Assembly: GCF_001190945.1 (NCBI RefSeq)
Contig: NZ_CP011112.1
Coordinates: forward strand, 1,674,001 to 1,738,000
DNA from: Luteipulveratus mongoliensis
GTDB taxonomy: Bacteria > Actinomycetota > Actinomycetes > Actinomycetales > Dermatophilaceae
Direction of reading: 5' to 3'
DNA length: 64,000 nucleotides
Positions 17,714 through 27,428 of the stretch are shown here, piece after piece. How positions within the stretch are numbered: the stretch's first letter is position 1; each line of letters opens with the position of its first letter. The notes under the pieces were generated by a model, which searched no databases, was not told the origin of the DNA, and worked only from the letters and a program-made list of their open reading frames with translations. The position numbers were made by a program, and so were the translations under genes.

Positions 17714-17799
17714 TGTCGCCGCGGTTCCGCCGGACGATCGTGATCGTCGCGTTGGTGGCCTTCATCGGTACATCCGTGCTCGCCGCCCTCATCTCCTGA
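17710..17799 (+). CDS. 29-residue single-pass membrane peptide
   Basis: An ATG that overlaps the MFS stop (ATGATG) opens a 29-codon frame. It encodes a short basic N-terminus (MMSPRFRRT) and one hydrophobic helix of about 19 residues (from IVIVALVAF to LAALIS). The basic start gives an inside-positive topology. Tight coupling to the transporter suggests a small accessory subunit or regulator of the pump, but coding status rests only on position and composition. Confidence 0.5.
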   Translation: MMSPRFRRTIVIVALVAFIGTSVLAALIS

Positions 17800-17811
17800 C
17801 CGACCCACCGC

Positions 17812-17914
17812 CGGTCGAGTAGGCGAGCCCCCAAGGGCGAGCCGTATCGAGACCAGATGCACGCGCGCACCCGGTCTCGATACGCCTCCGCCAGCGCTCC
17901 GGCTACTCGACCAG
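17812..17914. repeat. Inverted pair of the 40-bp repeat between convergent genes
   Basis: The right arm (17872-17914) matches the GGTCTCGATACGCC...CTACTCGACCAGC unit closely. The left arm (17812-17854) keeps only the outer ends (GGTCGAGTAG and GTATCGAGACC) with a different middle. The pair separates the MFS operon and the convergent pepN gene, so it may act as a bidirectional terminator. The pepN stop codon (TAG, 17905-17903) and its last codons (Ser-Leu-Val-Glu) lie inside the right arm. Confidence 0.88.
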
Positions 17915-20503
17915 CGAGGGGGCGGTGGCTTGGGCGCGGAGGTTGCGCTGCAGGTCGTCGAGCAACTCGATCACGATGCGCCGCAACGCTTTTGGCGCGT
18001 CCGGGTGCTGCTCGAGCCAGCCCTGCGCCTGTCGTACGACGGGGTGCTCGGCGGGATCCTGACCCTCACTGAGCGAGCCGCCCGGGAACAGCCCGCGCGC
18101 CAGGATCGAGGCCATCACCATCGTCCGCGAGCCCCACCAGTCGCCGATTGAGGCGAAGTAGCGCTCGACGTATTCCGGAGCCGGATCGCCGCTGGCGTGG
18201 TTGAAGCCCTGGACCAGCGATCGCAGATGGTCGTTGGTGACTGTGTCATCCGTGGTCGCCTTGTCCCAGGCGGCCGCCTTGGCGTCCGCCGTCGGACGGC
18301 TGGCGAGGGCGAGGACGTACGCCGTCCGACCCGTCATGGTGTCGTCCGCAGCCAGAGCACCGCTCAGCTCCTGCGCCGTTGCGGCGTCCTGCGCGGCCAG
18401 CGAGGCCCAGGCGTTCCAGCGCAGGTCGGCGTCGACGGACAGTCCGTCCGGGGCGGCACTCCCATCGAGGAGCCCGCGCACGGCGTCGACGCCGTCCGAG
18501 GAGGTCGACGCTGCGTAGGTGAGGTGCCGCGCCCAGATCAGCTGGGCGTCCGACTCCGGGGCAGCTGCAGCCAGACCCGCGGCGCAGGTCTCGACGAGCC
18601 GCGTGCGGGCCGCGTCGCGCTGGGCCACGGGCAGGTAGCTCTCGATCGCCGACTTTGCATTCGTCAGCACGGTCCCCATCAAGGCCGAGTCGGGCTCGCG
18701 GCTCGCCTGGGCGGTCACGATGTCGAGGAAGTCCGCCGCAGGCAGCACGGCGTCGCGGGTGGCATTCCAGAGCGAGGTCCAGACGAGTGCGCGTGACAAC
18801 GGCGACTCGATGGTCGCGAGGTGCTCGTGCGCGGTCTTGAGCGAGGTGGCGTCGAGCCGCACCTTGGCATAGCTCAGGTCGTCGTCGTTGATCAGCACCA
18901 GGGTTGCGCTGACACCGACCGCCTCAGGGATCTCGGTGGCATCGCCAGAGATGTCCGTCTCGATCGCCTTGGTGCGCCGCAACGATCCGTCGACGACGTC
19001 GTACAGGCCGATCACGAGGCGGTGTGGCCGCGAAACGGCTTCTCCCGTAAGGGGATCCGTGGCGACCTGCTGGACCGTGAGTCGGCTGATGCGGCCCTCG
19101 GAGTCGACGTCGACCACAGGGGTGAGCTCCGACGTACCGGCCGTCTCCAGCCACACCCGCGACCATGTCTTGAGGTCCCGTCCGGACGAGCGCTCCAGGC
19201 AGCCGAGCAGGTCGTCGAGCTCAGTGCTGTCGAAGGCATGTTGGACGAAGTACTCGCGCGCGCCGGCGAAGAACGCGTCGCGCCCGACGTACGCCATCAG
19301 CTGCTTGAGCGCGGAGGCGCCCTTGGCGTAGGTGATGCCGTCGAAGTTCTGGCGAGCGGCCTCGAGGTCGTCGATGGTGGCGACGATCGGGTGCGTGGTG
19401 GGCAGCTGGTCCTGGCGGTAGGCCCACGGCTTGCGACCGCTCGCGAAGGTCGTCCACGCGTCCTTGAACTCGGTCGCGGCCTCGCACACGTGGTAGCCCA
19501 TGAGGTCGGCGAAGGACTCCTTGAGCCACAGCCCGTCCCACCAGCGCGGCGTCACGAGGTCGCCGAACCACATGTGCGACATCTCGTGCAGGATCACCTC
19601 GGCGCGCGACTCCTTCTGCGCGCGGGTCGCCGCTCCACGATGGATGTAGTTCTCGGTGAAGGTGACCAGGCCCGGGTTCTCCATCGCGCCGAGGTTGTAC
19701 TCGGGCACGAAGATCGAGTCGTACTTGCCCCACGGGTAGGGGTAGCCGAACTCACGGTCGAAGAAGTCCAGACCCTGCTTGGTGACCTCGAAGATCGACT
19801 CCGCCTCGAAGTACTCAGCCATCGACTGGCGGCACAGCGCGCCGAGCGCGACCTCCTGTGTCGAGCCATCCGCGCGCGCGATCGACCAGGTGTCCGTCGC
19901 GCGGTGGTAGGGACCAGCCGCGATCGCCGTGATGTACGTCGACTGCCGGGGCGTCGGCTCGAAGGTCACCGTGGCGAGATCACCGGTGCTCGTACGCGAC
20001 TCCTCGGCCTGGCCGGACACGATCTGCCAGTCCTGCGGCGCTGTGATCACGAACGTGAACGCGGCCTTCAGGTCGGGCTGCTCGAAGTTGGCGTAGAGCC
20101 GGCGGGCGTCGGTCGGCTCGAAGTGCGTGTAGAGGTAGGTCTTGCCATCCACCGGGTCCGTGAAGCGGTGCAGACCCTGCCCGTCACGACTGAACACGCA
20201 GTCCGCTTCGACGACCAGCTCATTGCGCTCAGCCAGCCCGCTCACGGGGAGCCGGGCACCGTCGTACGACGCCGGATCCAGGGCCTGGCCGTTGAGCGTC
20301 ACGCTGACGACACGGTCGGCGATCAGGTCGATCCAGGTGCTGGCAGTCGTTGCCGTGAAGGTGATGGTGCTGGTCGAGCGGAACGTCTTGACGTCCGCGT
20401 CGGCAGCCTGAGCAAGGTCGATCTCGATCCGGTAGCCCTCGACGGCGACGGTGGTCGCGCGCTGTCGGCACTCGGCGTGAGTGAGGTTGATGTTCGCAGT
20501 CAC
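17903..20503 (-). CDS. pepN: Aminopeptidase N (M1 family)
   Basis: An 866-residue zinc aminopeptidase. It has the substrate-binding GAMEN motif (LGAMENPGLVTF), the zinc motif HEMSH (His306, Glu307, His310) and the third ligand Glu329 in WLKESFAD. The ERAP1-like C-terminal domain completes the usual length for actinobacterial PepN. It is cytoplasmic and trims N-terminal residues from peptides. Its C-terminus is encoded by the 40-bp repeat, so the final four residues were probably supplied by repeat insertion. Confidence 0.97.
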   Translation of the reverse strand: MTANINLTHAECRQRATTVAVEGYRIEIDLAQAADADVKTFRSTSTITFTATTASTWIDLIADRVVSVTLNGQALDPASYDGARLPVSGLAERNELVVEADCVFSRDGQGLHRFTDPVDGKTYLYTHFEPTDARRLYANFEQPDLKAAFTFVITAPQDWQIVSGQAEESRTSTGDLATVTFEPTPRQSTYITAIAAGPYHRATDTWSIARADGSTQEVALGALCRQSMAEYFEAESIFEVTKQGLDFFDREFGYPYPWGKYDSIFVPEYNLGAMENPGLVTFTENYIHRGAATRAQKESRAEVILHEMSHMWFGDLVTPRWWDGLWLKESFADLMGYHVCEAATEFKDAWTTFASGRKPWAYRQDQLPTTHPIVATIDDLEAARQNFDGITYAKGASALKQLMAYVGRDAFFAGAREYFVQHAFDSTELDDLLGCLERSSGRDLKTWSRVWLETAGTSELTPVVDVDSEGRISRLTVQQVATDPLTGEAVSRPHRLVIGLYDVVDGSLRRTKAIETDISGDATEIPEAVGVSATLVLINDDDLSYAKVRLDATSLKTAHEHLATIESPLSRALVWTSLWNATRDAVLPAADFLDIVTAQASREPDSALMGTVLTNAKSAIESYLPVAQRDAARTRLVETCAAGLAAAAPESDAQLIWARHLTYAASTSSDGVDAVRGLLDGSAAPDGLSVDADLRWNAWASLAAQDAATAQELSGALAADDTMTGRTAYVLALASRPTADAKAAAWDKATTDDTVTNDHLRSLVQGFNHASGDPAPEYVERYFASIGDWWGSRTMVMASILARGLFPGGSLSEGQDPAEHPVVRQAQGWLEQHPDAPKALRRIVIELLDDLQRNLRAQATAPSLVE

Positions 20504-20564
20504 AAGAAGGCAGTCAACCAGCCCTGAGGCCCGGAACGACAGGGTGTTTCACGTTCACACGTGA

Positions 20565-21374
20565 TCAGGATGCCTCGGCGATGCAGGCCGTTGCCGTACG
20601 CCGGAAGCCGACCGTTTCGTAGATGCGCGCGGCGTCCATGGAGGCGGCCGAGAGGAAGATCGTCTCAAGTCCGCGGCCGAGCGCATCCGTCACGAGCGCG
20701 CTGGTGACGGCCGATCCGAGCCCGTGGCGGCGGGCTCTGGGGAGGACGGCGATGCCGGCCAGCTCGGTGATGCTGCCCCTCGGTCCGTGTCCTCCACCGC
20801 CGACGGCCTGGCCGTCGCTGTCGAACACGCCCACTTGGCTGAGGAGGCCGTCGCGGATCATGTCCGGGCGGTTGCCGGCGTCGGGCGCGCCGACCTCGTC
20901 CGTGCCGCTGAACGCCGCGTGGACAGCCGCGTTGACGGCGCCCAGCCGCTCGTCATCGGCGGCCAGCACCTCGACGGTGAAGTTCTCCGGTGGTTGGTGC
21001 GCGCGATGGGCGTCGAGGATGAGGCAGGGGCACTCCTCGATGGTCAGAGTCGCGCTCGCGCGGGCCGCCTCGAGCAGGCTCGGGGTCGTCTCGTGCACCC
21101 ACTCGATGGCGCGGGGTACGTCGAGTTCGCGTTGGCGGGCGAGGACGGCTTCGACGTCGGCGGTCGTGATCTCGCTGCTGGCGCCGAGCCTGGGGCGCGC
21201 GTAGTACTGGAAACCGCTGGGGCTGTTGCGGATGAACAGCGTGAACGGCCCGACTTCCTCGGTGGTCGCACGCGGGCGAGGGGCGGCGTCGTAATAGGTC
21301 TCGAGAGTCTCCAGCACGGCGCCACTGTGCTGGATAGCGGCACCGTCAGCAACCGCTTTGCCGGCCAGCGTCAT
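20565..21374 (-). CDS. GNAT-family N-acetyltransferase
   Basis: About 269 residues, with the acetyl-CoA-binding motif A near the C-terminus (GIAVLPRARRHGLGSAVTSAL) followed by AARIYETVGFRR. The N-terminal half is a degenerate GNAT-like domain containing a YYARP segment, as in many actinobacterial two-domain GNATs. The substrate is unknown. ATG 21374 lies inside a 44-bp palindrome; a GTG at 21317 is an alternative start giving 250 residues. Neither has a clear ribosome-binding site. Confidence 0.87.
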   Translation of the reverse strand: MTLAGKAVADGAAIQHSGAVLETLETYYDAAPRPRATTEEVGPFTLFIRNSPSGFQYYARPRLGASSEITTADVEAVLARQRELDVPRAIEWVHETTPSLLEAARASATLTIEECPCLILDAHRAHQPPENFTVEVLAADDERLGAVNAAVHAAFSGTDEVGAPDAGNRPDMIRDGLLSQVGVFDSDGQAVGGGGHGPRGSITELAGIAVLPRARRHGLGSAVTSALVTDALGRGLETIFLSAASMDAARIYETVGFRRTATACIAEAS

Positions 21375-21411
21375 GCAGATCGCGACACATGGGTCGCGAT
21401 CCGCATGACGC
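21368..21411. repeat. 44-bp interrupted palindrome at the GNAT start
   Basis: GCGTCATGC (21368-21376) and GCATGACGC (21403-21411) are the outer arms, and GATCGCGAC and GTCGCGATC inner arms pair as well. Only a few positions mismatch over 44 bp. It overlaps the proposed GNAT start codon, so it could be an operator, an RNA hairpin masking the start, or a relic of a repeat. Confidence 0.7.
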
Positions 21412-21504
21412 CAGCTGTCCACTGCCCTCGTCGATCGTGTGGGCGATCCACAGCGGGCAGCTGCTCGATTGCGTGTTGCTGACTCGCCGGCGTGAGGTCA
21501 GCAC

Positions 21505-22029
21505 ATGACGCAGCGCGTAACGTCCAGACGGTTGGCTCGTGGCGACATCGCTAGGGCTCTGGCCGACCAGCACGGTGGCGTCGTTCATCGAGCCGATCTA
21601 CGTACTGGGGGCATCACCCGTGACGACGTTCGAGCTGAGGTGAGAGCAGGGCGCTGGTCAACTGCCGGTCGGCACACGGTGGTGCTTGATGGTGAGAAGC
21701 CGCGGGACGAAGGTCGCCTCTGGTGGGCAGTCTGGGAGAGCGGTTCCGGTGCTGTGCTCGACGGTGTTTCAGCCTTGCTCGCCAAGGATCTGACCGGCTT
21801 CGAACCAGAGACCATCGACGTCTCTGTGCCACGGCCGTCTCGGGCGTATCGATGTGATGGCGTTCGGCTGCATCGACCGCGAGCTGTTCAGCGCGCTGCT
21901 GGAGTGGGCATACCGCGGGTCGGCCTCGAACTCGCCACGATCCATGCAGCGCAGTGGGCACGTTCGGACAGGCAGGCGGCCCTCCTGCTGTGCTTGCCGA
22001 TCCAGCAGAGGCGGCATGAGACCTGGTGA
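21505..22029 (+). pseudogene. Truncated AbiEi-antitoxin-like/DUF559-type protein
   Basis: The 174-residue frame opens with an AbiEi-type winged-helix region (LADQHGGVVHRADLRTGGITRDDVR) and continues with the central part usual for actinobacterial proteins of about 300 residues (a conserved VHAALWARSDRQAALLL-like segment is present as IHAAQWARSDRQAALLL). The frame then stops after HETW, so the C-terminal nuclease-like domain is absent. The PPOX gene starts 6 nt later on the other strand. I read it as a deletion relic; a shortened but functional DNA-binding protein is possible. Base composition and codon use are less GC-biased than in its neighbours. Confidence 0.55.
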
Positions 22030-22035
22030 ACGGGG

Positions 22036-22485
22036 TCAGGCGAGCCAGGTGCCGTCGCGCATCAGGTCGCGGCCCGCGAGCTCATCGACCTCACGCCAGG
22101 CCTGGATGCGCTGCGGCGTGACTCGGAAGAAGCGGTAGCCACGCAGAGTGCGCGGCTCGAATCCCGTGTGCGCCGCGAAGGCGTCACCCACCTCGGTCGG
22201 CAGGTCAGCTACCTCGATCGTCTCGGAGACACCCTCGACCAGCACGACATCCCGCGTCGCCCCGATGCCGAGCCGCACCTGCTGTGACGCGTCGAGGTTT
22301 CGGCCGGTGGCGCTCCGGGCCGGCGTGGCGAGCAGCACGGTCGCGCCGTCCCACAGGTACGACAGCGGCACGAGGTAGGGGCCTTCATCGCCGGCCGTCG
22401 CGATCCACGCATCGACGTCCTTCTCGAGCCGGGCGAGCGTGTCCTGCTTGCGCTGCTCGAACGTCCGCGGTGCGGGATCGGTCAT
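22036..22485 (-). CDS. PPOX-class pyridoxamine 5'-phosphate oxidase-like flavin/F420 protein
   Basis: A 149-residue split-barrel protein. The N-terminal strands contain DAWIATAGDEGPYLVPLSYLWDG, the usual flavin-binding start, and the C-terminus ends YRFFRVTPQRIQAWREV as in the PPOX/F420-dependent family. Members bind FMN or F420 and reduce or bind small substrates. The exact cofactor cannot be read from the sequence. ATG 22485 follows a GAGGAAG site. The gene is on its own unit, convergent with the broken gene at 21505. Confidence 0.88.
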   Translation of the reverse strand: MTDPAPRTFEQRKQDTLARLEKDVDAWIATAGDEGPYLVPLSYLWDGATVLLATPARSATGRNLDASQQVRLGIGATRDVVLVEGVSETIEVADLPTEVGDAFAAHTGFEPRTLRGYRFFRVTPQRIQAWREVDELAGRDLMRDGTWLA

Positions 22486-22558
22486 GGCTTCCTCCTGAGG
22501 TCCACGGTGTGTGTCATCACCCTGACGGAAGCCGACCGAACGATGTGACCAGTTCGGC

Positions 22559-24466
<1,908 letters not shown>

Positions 24467-24470
<4 letters not shown>

Positions 24471-24625
24471 TGGTGCTCCTTGGTGTCGGCGTACTCGCTC
24501 AGCGCCTGCTCGACCAGAGCGGACAGGCTCTGGCCCTCGTCGATGGCGAGGTGCTTGATCCGCGTGATCAGGTCTCGGGGGAGGTACACGTTGAACTGCG
24601 CCTTGTCGTCGCTGGTCAGTCCCAT
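24467..24625 (-). CDS. 52-residue ribbon-helix-helix (CopG/Arc-type) protein
   Basis: The frame encodes a beta strand with alternating residues ([11 protein letters not shown]), then helices [21 protein letters not shown], which is the ribbon-helix-helix fold used by antitoxins and small repressors. It ends YADTKEHQ-stop, with the stop inside the glyoxalase start. No toxin gene follows; the partner is a two-domain VOC protein instead, so it is more likely a dedicated regulator or an orphan antitoxin. Confidence 0.78.
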
Positions 24626-24731
24626 GCTCGGATGCTAGCAACATAGAAAGCGAGCGGCCAGAGTTCTTGCGAGTTGGATCTGAACGATGGGCTACCGGTT
24701 CACCGGTTCGCCCAGGTGGCAGGCTCGTCGT

Positions 24732-25415
24732 ATGACCGAGGTGAGCGCGCGGATCGACTACGACGGCGACGGGATCGAGGAGTCCACGCTGCCCCCGGCG
24801 CCATGGAGTGCGATCACCTCGTGGCTGGCCGATGCCCGTCAACGGCAGGCCGACTGCGGCGACGTGCCCGAGCCGGACGCACTGGCCCTGGCGACCATCG
24901 ACGAGACCGGACAGCCGCACGTACGGACGGTCCTGATGCGTTATCTCGAGACCGATGGCCCGGGTTTCTACACCAACCTCGAGTCACGCAAAGGCCTTGA
25001 CCTGCAAGCGAGCTCGGCTGTTGCAGCCTCCTTGACCTGGCAGGCGATGTACCGCGCGATCCGGTTCGTCGGCCGAGCCGAGCCGCTCCCGCCCGAGGTG
25101 GTGGAGCCCTACTTCGCCTCGCGGCCGTGGGGCTCACGCATCAGCGCCTGGACGTCGCTGCAGTCCCAGCCGGTCGCCAGCCGCGACGAGCTCGAGACGA
25201 CCTATGCGACGTACGCCGCTCGCTGGCCGGACGACGGCAAGCCGGACGACGTACCGGTGCCGCCGTTCTGGGGTGGCTACCGCATCGTCTGCGAGGAGGT
25301 CGAGCTGTGGGGCGGCCGGAAGAACCGGCTGCACGACCGGCTGGTCTACGTCCGGGCCGCCGCGGGTGGGCTGGATGCCGCGGCGTCCTGGCGGATCGAG
25401 CGCCGCCAGCCGTAG
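24732..25415 (+). CDS. pdxH: Pyridoxamine 5'-phosphate oxidase
   Basis: A 227-residue FMN enzyme that oxidises PNP or PMP to PLP. Motifs include LATIDETGQPHVRTVLMR, GFYTNLESRKG and the C-terminal ELWGGRKNRLHDRLVY, which ends just short of the usual substrate-binding tail. ATG 24732 is taken over ATG 24687, because the first 15 residues from 24687 are unlike the family. No strong ribosome-binding site is visible, so initiation may be leaderless. The gene stands alone, divergent from the ribbon-helix-helix/glyoxalase pair, near serC, another PLP enzyme. Confidence 0.95.
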   Translation: MTEVSARIDYDGDGIEESTLPPAPWSAITSWLADARQRQADCGDVPEPDALALATIDETGQPHVRTVLMRYLETDGPGFYTNLESRKGLDLQASSAVAASLTWQAMYRAIRFVGRAEPLPPEVVEPYFASRPWGSRISAWTSLQSQPVASRDELETTYATYAARWPDDGKPDDVPVPPFWGGYRIVCEEVELWGGRKNRLHDRLVYVRAAAGGLDAAASWRIERRQP

Positions 25416-25437
25416 CGCGGGGGAAGTGGGCAGATAA

Positions 25438-25503
25438 CAGCCCGTGGGCTCCCGCCTCCTTCGAGACGGGCACGCGATGGACGAATCGCGTTCCCACGGG
25501 CTG
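25438..25503. other. Structured element downstream of pdxH
   Basis: CAGCCCGTGGG (25438-25448) pairs with CCCACGGGCTG (25493-25503). Inside, ACGCGAT (25472-25478) pairs with ATCGCGT (25485-25491). It starts 22 nt after the pdxH stop. The likely use is termination of pdxH, but the size (66 nt) and branched shape also fit a small structured RNA. The remainder of the stretch up to 25700 has no gene I can support; a perfect 14-bp palindrome (GTCGGACGTCCGAC) sits at 25652-25665. Confidence 0.5.
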
Positions 25504-25714
25504 CGGTGACTGCATGGAATTGCCACCACGTCCGACGTCGGGCCACTTCGAGGTGTCCGACAGACGATCTGCGCTAGCGCGCAGTCACCTCACGCGTCCT
25601 TGAAGAATTCACTCCTGGACCACCTCCTCTCTCGTGTACCCGCACCGTAAGTCGGACGTCCGACAGCGGGCAAGGCCTTTTTCGCGACGTGATCGCGGGA
25701 AGGCGTCCAGGGCA

Positions 25715-25850
25715 TAGGAAAGGCCGGTTGACGCGGACAGGGGGGAACGCGCCAACCGGCCGAACGCCCGAAGGCGTCCCTGGCCCCACGAGTGGGGCCC
25801 GCGCCGTGGCTCAGGGGGGAGGTCACCACGACGCTCGTTAGGACCAACGG
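25715..25850 (-). ncRNA. 6C RNA
   Basis: On the minus strand two stem-loops each present a run of six cytosines. The first has stem CGTGG/CCACG (25830-25804) with C6 at 25819-25814. The second has a 14-bp near-perfect stem (25761-25748 with 25735-25722) with C6 at 25745-25740. Between them lie two extra hairpins, GGGCCCCAC/GTGGGGCC-type and GACGCC/GGCGTT. This is the defining shape of the actinobacterial 6C RNA. The second stem followed by TTTCC may be the terminator. It lies 40-170 nt downstream of the DUF305 stop on the same strand. Ends are approximate. Confidence 0.86.
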
Positions 25851-25887
25851 CGAAAGACGCCGAAGGATTCCCTGTTGACCATACCTC

Positions 25888-26649
25888 TCACCGGGTCGGG
25901 TCGGGGAGCGGTTGTGCACCTCGCTTTGTGAGGTAGTCGGTCATCAGCTGGATCTCGCTCTGCTGGCCGCTCACCATGGTCTTGGCCAGGTCGACGACAT
26001 CGGGCTCGCGGCACACGTCCACGCAGGCCTGCGCCATCTTTACGCCCGACCGGTGGTGAATGATCATCAGCTGCAGGTAGAGGATCTCGGCGGGCTTGCC
26101 CCGCAACGCCTGCAGCTGGCGCATCTCGGCAGCTGTCGCCAGGCCGGGCATGCGGCCGTCCGGCATCAGCATCGTGCCGGGCACGGTGCCGGGATGGTTG
26201 TGCCCGGTGTTCTTCATCCAGTCCATCGGCTGTCCGCTGCGCGCCTGGGAGAGCTTCCAGGTCACCAGCCAGCCGCGCAGCTGGCCGCGCTGGTTCTCCT
26301 GGCTGGTCGCGATGTCGTACGCCAGGGTCGTCACGTCCGTCGCCGAGGTGTGGCTGCGGATGATGAGCGACATGTCGACCGCCTGCGCATGGTGCGCTTG
26401 CATGTCGCGCGCGAAGCCGGCGTCCGCGCTGCCGTCGTCTGGGAAGGACGGCTTGCCGATGAGGTAGCCGCCGAAGCCGGCAAGCACGGCGAGCAGGACG
26501 GCCCCGAGGCTCAGCAGCAGCGGGCGTCGCGCCTGGTTCATGGTCAGCGGAGCGGCGACGGGGACCTCGTCGAGCACTTCCGGGGCCTCACCCGAGGCTC
26601 CGGTGTCCGGAGAGGTGAGCTCCGGCGTACGGCTGTCGGGCTCGCTCAC
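25888..26649 (-). CDS. DUF305 membrane-anchored protein
   Basis: A 253-residue protein with a 40-residue acidic cytoplasmic N-terminus, one transmembrane helix (about 46-66) and an extracytoplasmic ferritin-like DUF305 domain. Paired histidines occur in both halves (MQAHHAQAVDMS and MIIHHRSGVKMA), with Met-rich segments between them, which suggests copper or another metal. GTG 26649 overlaps the stop of the DUF3105 gene (GTGA). The DUF3105-DUF305 pair is common in actinobacteria and its role is not established. Confidence 0.9.
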   Translation of the reverse strand: MSEPDSRTPELTSPDTGASGEAPEVLDEVPVAAPLTMNQARRPLLLSLGAVLLAVLAGFGGYLIGKPSFPDDGSADAGFARDMQAHHAQAVDMSLIIRSHTSATDVTTLAYDIATSQENQRGQLRGWLVTWKLSQARSGQPMDWMKNTGHNHPGTVPGTMLMPDGRMPGLATAAEMRQLQALRGKPAEILYLQLMIIHHRSGVKMAQACVDVCREPDVVDLAKTMVSGQQSEIQLMTDYLTKRGAQPLPDPTR

Positions 26650-27311
26650 CCCGTCTGACCGGTGTTGGGGTCGTAGGCGCCGGAGCAGGACGCACCCTTC
26701 TCACGGGTCTGCGGTCCCTGCAGGAAGTCCTTGATGAACTTGTCGATCTTGGTGTCCTTGGCGCTGGTGACGTGCAGCTGCTTGCCCCAGGCGCTGAGCA
26801 CGATCGGCGTGGACTGGGTCTTGTCCTGCGACATCAGCATGTAGTCCTGCTGGGCCTTGCCCTTGAGCAGGGCCAGGTCGACGGTCGAGAGGGCGCCCGG
26901 CTTGTAAGTGATCCAGACGGCGCCGTGCTCCATCGAGTGGACGGCGTGCTCGTTGGGGATGACCTTGTCGTAGATGCCGCAGTTGGCCCAGGCCGGGTTG
27001 TGGTCGCCGCCGACGGGCGGGTTCTGCGGGTACTTCACCTTGGTCTCGACGTGGTTGAACGTGAGCTTGGAGTAGGACTTCACCACCCCGACGTCGGCGC
27101 CGGCCGTGTTGTTGTCGTCCTTGTCGCGCTTGATCAGGAAGGCGCCCCCACCGACCAGGGCGATCACGACCAGGCCGACGATCGCTCCGATCAGGAGCCC
27201 GCCGCGGCGCTGCTCGCGGCTCTGCTTCTTCTGCATCGATGCGAGCTTGGCGCGCGCGTCGCCACGGACCGAGCTGACCTCGTCGGTCGTGGACTCGTTG
27301 TCGTCAGCCAT
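26646..27311 (-). CDS. DUF3105 membrane-anchored protein
   Basis: A 221-residue protein with a charged cytoplasmic N-terminus, one transmembrane helix (about 38-62) and an extracytoplasmic DUF3105 domain. Diagnostic features are PPVGGDHNPAWANCGIY, HSMEHGAVWITY and a late cysteine (GASCSGAY). The His/Cys content suggests metal or copper handling, consistent with its coupled DUF305 partner. It is the first gene of the pair and diverges from ideR. Confidence 0.9.
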   Translation of the reverse strand: MADDNESTTDEVSSVRGDARAKLASMQKKQSREQRRGGLLIGAIVGLVVIALVGGGAFLIKRDKDDNNTAGADVGVVKSYSKLTFNHVETKVKYPQNPPVGGDHNPAWANCGIYDKVIPNEHAVHSMEHGAVWITYKPGALSTVDLALLKGKAQQDYMLMSQDKTQSTPIVLSAWGKQLHVTSAKDTKIDKFIKDFLQGPQTREKGASCSGAYDPNTGQTG

Positions 27312-27428
27312 GAAAGGGGCACTCCTGCTACAGGTGGGCGGGCCGCGCCATTATGACCCAGCGGTCTGGGCGGGCGGTCACAAGCGGTCATGCGTGCCGA
27401 TGTCAGTGACTAATGGCACCCTTAGCGG

